NCBI GenBank assembly: GCA_002344205.1
Contig: DDSZ01000038.1
Span: 1-64,000, forward strand
Source: Opitutaceae bacterium UBA2377
GTDB lineage: Bacteria; Verrucomicrobiota; Verrucomicrobiia; Opitutales; Opitutaceae
Direction of reading: 5' to 3'
Length of the DNA stretch: 64,000 nt
The notes beneath the pieces are model-generated. The model was not told the origin of the DNA. It worked only from the letters and a program-made list of their open reading frames with translations, and did not search any database. Numbering within the stretch: the first letter of the stretch is position 1; each line of letters opens with the position of its first letter. A program made the translations under genes and the position numbers. Positions 59,959 to 64,000 of this stretch are shown here, piece after piece.

Positions 59959-60911
59959 GCCGCATCACCGAACGCATTGAGCGCGAGCTCGGACTCCCGG
60001 GGCTCGCCGCTACGCTGGCCGACCGGCTCAAGCCGTCCGACCTGCAGTCGCTTTGGCTGGAGATCAGCCGGCGGCAGGCCGACCGGCTCACCCCGGCCGA
60101 AGTGCTCGCGGCGTATGAGCGCAACCGTTTCGTCCGCCCGGCGGCGCTGGCTAGCAAACGCCTGCGGGACTGGACCGACGCCCTGCTCTCACACCTCCCG
60201 GCGGATTTTTCGGTTCTCGAGCTTTCGCCGGTTTGTCCGCTCGGCACGAACTCGGCGGTGGCCGGGGTGGCGCAGAACTGGGCGGTGGCGACCGAGCGAC
60301 AGACGGAAGTGGTGTCCGATGCCACCAATGTCCTCGCCCTGGAAGCGGCCAGCCGGCGCAAGCAGGCCCGTCAGGCCGCCCCGGCGGAAGCACCGGCCGT
60401 CCACTTGGCGACCTGTCATCGGCTGCTGCGCGCGCAGAAGTATGAGGCGGCACATTTCTCGCCGCATTTTCTGCTCCTCGGTCTTTGCAGCGCCGGCCGC
60501 GGCGGCGACTTTGAGCTGTCGGCGTTGGCCCTGCAGGTTGAATTTCTGGCGACCGCTTTGCGGCAACAGCTGCCGGCCGGCACCGGCCTGCGCCTGGCAT
60601 TGTCCGACTTCGGCGAACCGACGCGACCGGCGGAAATGGTGGCGGACTGGCTGCGGGCCAGAAGCGAGCGCTGTCCCGGTTTGATTTGCGAAACCGCCCC
60701 GGATCGCGCGACCGGGCGCGGCTACTACAGCGGCTGCTGTTTTCATCTGTTGCTGAAACTCCCCGACGGCAGCGAACGGCAGATTGCTGACGGCGGGGCC
60801 GTGGCTTGGGCGGGCCGGCTGCTCAGCGACAGCAAGGAGCGCATGGTCATCAGCGGCCTGGGCCTCGAGGGCCTGGCGACGAACTTTATTCCCAGGATGC
60901 AGTCCACCTGA
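59955..60911 (+). CDS. Uncharacterised protein coupled between queC and queE
   Basis: A 318-residue protein I cannot name. Features are SDLQSLWLEISRRQADRLTP near the N-terminus, LELSPVCPLGTNSAVAGVAQ, EVVSDATNVLALEAA, CHRLLRAQKYEAAHFSPHFL and LCSAGRGGDFELSALALQVE. The HR-x-x-R then HF...GR...E layout faintly recalls class II aminoacyl-tRNA synthetase cores such as HisS/HisZ, but the resemblance is weak. It overlaps queC by 4 bp and lies 3 bp before queE, so it is made together with both and probably works in queuosine or tRNA metabolism. No signal peptide or membrane segment. Confidence 0.8.
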   Translation: MSRITERIERELGLPGLAATLADRLKPSDLQSLWLEISRRQADRLTPAEVLAAYERNRFVRPAALASKRLRDWTDALLSHLPADFSVLELSPVCPLGTNSAVAGVAQNWAVATERQTEVVSDATNVLALEAASRRKQARQAAPAEAPAVHLATCHRLLRAQKYEAAHFSPHFLLLGLCSAGRGGDFELSALALQVEFLATALRQQLPAGTGLRLALSDFGEPTRPAEMVADWLRARSERCPGLICETAPDRATGRGYYSGCCFHLLLKLPDGSERQIADGGAVAWAGRLLSDSKERMVISGLGLEGLATNFIPRMQST

Positions 60912-60914
60912 CCC

Positions 60915-61610
60915 ATGTTGATCGCCGAGATATTTTATTCGCTGCAGGGCGAGGGCGAGCTGACGGGCGTGCCTTCGGTCTTCGTGCGCACCAGCGGATG
61001 CAACCTGCGCTGCAACTGGTGCGACACGCCCTACGCCTCATGGAATCCCGAGGGCCAGCCGCATAGTCTCGAACAGATCCTGGCCGCCGTGCAGTCCCAT
61101 CCGCTGGCGCGTCACGTGGTGCTGACCGGCGGTGAACCGATGATCGCCAAGGGCACCCGCGAACTCGCCGCGGAGCTGAAGCGGCTGGGTTATCACCTCA
61201 CCATTGAAACCGCCGCAACGGTCGCACCCGACGGCATCGCGTGCGACCTTGCCTCGCTCTCACCCAAGCTGCTCAACTCCGCGCCCGATCAGCGGCTCAG
61301 CCTTGCTTGGCGGCGGAAACATGAAGCGCTGCGTTGGCAGCCGGACGTGGTGCGGGCATGGCTCGACGACTATGACTGGCAGTTCAAGTTTGTGATCACG
61401 CAGCCCGGGGATGTGGACGAGCTGGAAGGCATGCTGGTCTCGCTGAAGCGCGACATCCCGCGGCACAAGGTGCTCCTGATGCCCGAAGGTCTTACGCCCG
61501 AGGCCGTCCGTGCCAAAGCCGGCTGGCTGGGTGAACTGTGCAAGGCGCGCGGCTACCGCTACGCCCACCGCCTGCATCTCGACCTGTATGGCAACAAACG
61601 CGGAACCTGA
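60915..61610 (+). CDS. queE: 7-carboxy-7-deazaguanine synthase
   Basis: A 231-residue radical SAM enzyme that contracts 6-carboxytetrahydropterin to 7-carboxy-7-deazaguanine. The N-terminus YSLQGEGELTGVPSVFVRTS leads into the cluster motif SGCNLRCNWCDTPYA. VVLTGGEPMIAKG and FKFVITQPGDVDELE follow, with a C-terminal GYRYAHRLHLDLYGNKRGT. It is the last gene of queC-X-queE; queD and folE are not in the window. Confidence 0.94.
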   Translation: MLIAEIFYSLQGEGELTGVPSVFVRTSGCNLRCNWCDTPYASWNPEGQPHSLEQILAAVQSHPLARHVVLTGGEPMIAKGTRELAAELKRLGYHLTIETAATVAPDGIACDLASLSPKLLNSAPDQRLSLAWRRKHEALRWQPDVVRAWLDDYDWQFKFVITQPGDVDELEGMLVSLKRDIPRHKVLLMPEGLTPEAVRAKAGWLGELCKARGYRYAHRLHLDLYGNKRGT

Positions 61611-61658
61611 CGAAACACTCCAAAAGGCCAAACCGCCAAAACCCAAAGGCCGAGCCAT

Positions 61659-62315
61659 ATGATGACGGAGATCAAATCCGCCAGCGGGCCTGAAAAACCT
61701 CGGCCGCGGAAACTGTCCGAGGAGCTGGCGGAGTTGCGCGAGCGGTTTGCCCTGCGGCCGGTGACGTTGCGCGAGGTGATCTACACGCTGCGCGGCCGGG
61801 CCTATCACCTGCTGTTGATCCTGCTGGCGCTGCCCTTCATCACCCCGATTCCCCTGCCCGGCCTCTCCACGCCCTTCGGCCTGCCCATCGCCTTCATCGC
61901 CCTGCGGCTGACGCTCGGGCAGCGGCCCTGGCTGCCGATGAAACTGCAGCGCAAGGAACTGCCGCCGGGATTTTTTGCCAAGGTTTTCACCGTTGCCGCG
62001 GGGGTGATCCGCATCCTGGAAAAGCTGCTCCGGCCGCGGCTCGCGCCGCTGACCGGCTCCACCCTGCTGCTGCAACTGCATGCGCTGGTGCTGCTGCTGG
62101 CCGCGCTCACGCTGCTGCTGCCGCTGCCCATTCCCTTCACCAATTCCTTCCCCGCGTGGGCCATTTTGCTGCTGGCGGGCGGACTCCTGGAACGCGACGG
62201 GGTAGCCATTCTCCTGGGCTACCTGGTCTTTGTCGCCGGGGTGTTCTACTTTATCTTCCTCGGCGGCGCCGCGGCGCAGGCCGTGACGGCGCTGCGCCAG
62301 TGGCTCGGGTTCTAG
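61659..62315 (+). CDS. exoD: ExoD family membrane protein
   Basis: A 218-residue protein of the exopolysaccharide synthesis ExoD family. The N-terminal cytoplasmic part (LSEELAELRERFALRPVTLR) is followed by LLLILLALPFITPIPLPGLS and PFGLPIAFIALRLTLGQRPW, the family hallmark, then LTGSTLLLQLHALVLLLAAL and two more segments. The role in polysaccharide production was inferred from rhizobial mutants and the molecular function is unknown. No polysaccharide genes are adjacent. Confidence 0.87.
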   Translation: MMTEIKSASGPEKPRPRKLSEELAELRERFALRPVTLREVIYTLRGRAYHLLLILLALPFITPIPLPGLSTPFGLPIAFIALRLTLGQRPWLPMKLQRKELPPGFFAKVFTVAAGVIRILEKLLRPRLAPLTGSTLLLQLHALVLLLAALTLLLPLPIPFTNSFPAWAILLLAGGLLERDGVAILLGYLVFVAGVFYFIFLGGAAAQAVTALRQWLGF

Positions 62316-62355
62316 CGTGGATTAAATTGGATCGCCGCTGTTTTTTGCGGCGCAG

Positions 62356-62398
62356 GGTAGGTCTCTCCGAGCGGCCCGCCCGGAGGTCGGGCCCTACC
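62356..62398. repeat. REP-like pair F (family 2)
   Basis: The right unit (62371-62398) is identical over 28 bases to the one at 37045-37072. A shortened GGTAG-headed unit lies directly left of it. The location is between convergent genes (exoD and the amidohydrolase). Confidence 0.8.
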
Positions 62399-62429
62399 GG
62401 TAACTTTGTTGATACCGCTCCCGGCTGAC

Positions 62430-63689
62430 TCAGGGCGTGTGGTGTTCGCCGGGAAATTCGCGGCCGTTGATGAAGACGGCCACGCAACGCGTGGTGTATT
62501 CAAAGGGATCGCCGTCGTAGAGCGCGAGATCGGCGTCCTTGCCAACCTCGAGCGACCCGATGCGGTCGTCCACCCCGATAATCCGGGCGGCGTTGAGCGT
62601 GACGGCGGCGAGGGCGGATTCGAAGCCAAGGCCCTTGCCGGCGGCGACGCCGGCCTCGAAGAGGACGACGCGGGTCTTCGGCACGTAGGATTCGTAGCCG
62701 CTCTGGATGGCGAAGGAAATCCCGGCCGTGCGGAGCCTGGTCGCCGTTTCCATGCTCAGGTTCTCCATGTCGCCGAACGAGCGGGCCATGGTGGGATGCA
62801 GCACCACCGGGAATCCGGCGGCCTTGATCTCGTCGAGCACGAGCGGTGCGTCGGAGCAGCCGTCGAGCACGATGGAGAGGTTGAACTCCGCGGCGAGCCG
62901 CAGGGCCGACATGATGTCCTGCTGGCGGTGGGCGGTGATCAGCAGCGGCTGGGTGCCGTCGAGAGCGCGGAGCATTGTCTCCTGGCGCAGGTCGCGCGCG
63001 GGGCGCTTGGTTTCATCGGGCAAGGCGAGCTTGCGGGCATATTCCTGCGCCTTGAGCAGCTCGGCGCGCAGCATCGCCATCGCCTTGGCCCGGGTGCCGG
63101 GCGACTTGCCGGCCTGATCGGTGGTGCCGGCGCTGCCGAGCGAGACGGCGGTCATGGCGGCTGGCTTGAGCGTGTCGCCGTCGGCCGTGCCACCGAGCGT
63201 CTTCACGACCATGGTCTGGCCGGAAACCAGCATGCCGGGCGCATGACCGGTGTGCACCGTGGTGATGCCGTAGGAGCGCACATAGGCGACCAGCGGATCG
63301 CGGGGGTTGTAGGCGTCGATGGCGCGCAGCTCCGGCTGCAGGGGCGCCGATTTCTCCAGCATGTCCTGGTCGTGCGGCTGGTTGAGCAGGCCGCTGAGCC
63401 CGACCGTGGCGCGGGCGTCGATCAAACCGGGCGTGACGACCTTGGCCCGGATGACGCGGTGATCCATGGTGTAAACCATGTCCTCGGTCGGGCCGACGTA
63501 GGTGATCTTGCCATCGCGCACGAGGACGAGGCCGCCGGAAATCGGCGGACCCGAGACGGGGTAAACCATCTCGCCATGGATGGCGACGGGCATGGTGGAT
63601 TCATCGGCTTGCGCGAAGGGCGCGGCGATGAGCACCGCGGCGGCACACAGGAGAGAACGATGAAGATTGCGAGAAGGAGAACGATTCAT
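62430..63689 (-). CDS. Amidohydrolase family protein, secreted
   Basis: A 419-residue exported metal-dependent hydrolase of the imidazolonepropionase/dihydroorotase-like group. The signal peptide (MNRSPSRNLHRSLLC then AAAVLIAAPFAQA) has its first part encoded by a dispersed repeat. The mature protein shows VVTPGLIDARATVGLSGLL, where the usual HxH metal motif is replaced by DAR, then TTVHTGHAPGM, LLITAHRQQDIMSALRL, VLHPTMARSF and a C-terminal DRIGSLEVGKDADLALYDGD. The missing HxH suggests altered metal binding or loss of activity. It overlaps the next amidohydrolase gene by 4 bp. Confidence 0.82.
   Translation of the reverse strand: MNRSPSRNLHRSLLCAAAVLIAAPFAQADESTMPVAIHGEMVYPVSGPPISGGLVLVRDGKITYVGPTEDMVYTMDHRVIRAKVVTPGLIDARATVGLSGLLNQPHDQDMLEKSAPLQPELRAIDAYNPRDPLVAYVRSYGITTVHTGHAPGMLVSGQTMVVKTLGGTADGDTLKPAAMTAVSLGSAGTTDQAGKSPGTRAKAMAMLRAELLKAQEYARKLALPDETKRPARDLRQETMLRALDGTQPLLITAHRQQDIMSALRLAAEFNLSIVLDGCSDAPLVLDEIKAAGFPVVLHPTMARSFGDMENLSMETATRLRTAGISFAIQSGYESYVPKTRVVLFEAGVAAGKGLGFESALAAVTLNAARIIGVDDRIGSLEVGKDADLALYDGDPFEYTTRCVAVFINGREFPGEHHTP
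63653..63686. repeat. GAACGAGAACGA-type repeat in the amidohydrolase start
   Basis: A 34-base segment matching 59203-59236 at 30 positions. It encodes residues 2 to about 13 of the amidohydrolase signal peptide (NRSPSRNLHRSL) in the minus direction. Confidence 0.75.
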
Positions 63690-64000
63690 TGGGCACCTCC
63701 CTGGTTGGCGGCGATGATGAGATCCCAGGCGTTGCCGTAGCAGCACAACTGCAGCCGCTGTGCATCGCCGGCGCCGGGCCCACCAAGGGCGTAGAGCCGG
63801 TCCTGCGGGTCGGCGAAGTCGAAGACCTTTTGCCCCTCGACCCAGGTTTGCTCGACCTTGGTGTAAACGCTCAGCGGGTCACCCGAGAGAATGATGAAGT
63901 CGGCGTCCTTGCCCTCCTCCAGCGAGCCGATGCGGTCGGCGAGGCCGAGCATCTCGGCATTGGCGAGGGTCAGCGCCTTGAGCGCACCGGCCCGGCTCAT
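63686..64000 (-). CDS. Amidohydrolase family protein, C-terminal part (cut by window edge)
   Basis: The last 104 residues of a second amidohydrolase. The visible part has LTLANAEMLGLADRIGSLEE followed by GKDADFIILSGDPLSVYTKV, the family C-terminal signature, like the end of the neighbour. The catalytic part lies beyond the right edge. Its stop codon overlaps the start of the next gene (ATGA), so the two paralogues are translated together and may form one complex. Confidence 0.82.
   Translation of the reverse strand: MSRAGALKALTLANAEMLGLADRIGSLEEGKDADFIILSGDPLSVYTKVEQTWVEGQKVFDFADPQDRLYALGGPGAGDAQRLQLCCYGNAWDLIIAANQGGAQ

Noticed and set aside
1..64000. tRNA, rRNA, CRISPR, prophage or IS elements with terminal repeats
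   Set aside because: I checked the gaps between genes by eye and found no cloverleaf, no spaced direct repeats and no DDE transposase; only the RAYT element is mobile.

Overview
The window is gene-dense, high-GC (about two thirds G+C by eye) DNA from a Gram-negative bacterium. A member of the Opitutaceae (Verrucomicrobiota) or a close relative is the best guess. This rests on the outer-membrane machinery (TamA/TamB pair), the paired OleC/OleD genes known from Opitutus-like genomes, a family-88 glycoside hydrolase, many secreted or lipid-anchored proteins, few Shine-Dalgarno sequences and frequent GTG starts. The lineage is an inference; there is no rRNA gene here to confirm it. There are no tRNA or rRNA genes, no CRISPR array and no prophage. 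The content is mostly chromosomal housekeeping.

Layout. 1-7.7 kb: the N-terminus of pyruvate carboxylase (cut by the edge), a YkgJ-type Cys-cluster protein, an S9 peptidase, a Gfo/Idh/MocA oxidoreductase, a FliA-like sigma factor, a 45-residue small ORF with its own terminator, a GNAT acetyltransferase and a DUF2007 protein. 7.7-15.5 kb: TamB-like and TamA-like envelope genes in overlapping order, a DUF2959 lipoprotein and an AmpG-like transporter. 15.5-18.2 kb: an AT-richer accessory stretch with an orphan gene, a small membrane protein split over two frames at a classic slippery heptamer, a lipoprotein amidase and a REP-associated tyrosine transposase (RAYT) between GTAG-tailed hairpins. 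18.2-25.6 kb: threonine deaminase, an EF-hand protein, a RelE-fold protein, pssA, dnaN and 6-phosphogluconate dehydrogenase. 25.7-34.9 kb: a crystallin-fold secreted protein, a beta-barrel protein, gmk, miaB, a lytic transglycosylase, DAHP synthase and rlmN. 35-47.2 kb: aldo/keto reductase, a PHP phosphatase, GH88 with a palindromic operator candidate, a methyltransferase, MFS, MarC, M20 and TSUP genes, a cupin, pdxH, a hybrid histidine kinase and a lipoate ligase-like protein. 47-59 kb: a large EF-hand membrane protein, a second S9 peptidase, two rRNA/tRNA methyltransferases, and an HDAC-like/RNase D/oleC/oleD operon. 59-64 kb: a queC-X-queE operon, exoD, and two amidohydrolases (one cut by the right edge).

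The most interesting material lies between and at the edges of genes. GTAG-tailed hairpin repeats (REP-like) occur next to the RAYT and at four further intergenic sites, with compensatory stem changes. Three unrelated genes start inside, or take their first codons from, dispersed repeats: a lipoprotein amidase, RlmD and an amidohydrolase. Other leads are a possible programmed -1 frameshift, an uncharacterised gene translationally coupled between queC and queE, a 45-residue small ORF, and a histidine kinase with a degenerate receiver. All assignments come from reading the sequence; no database search was run.
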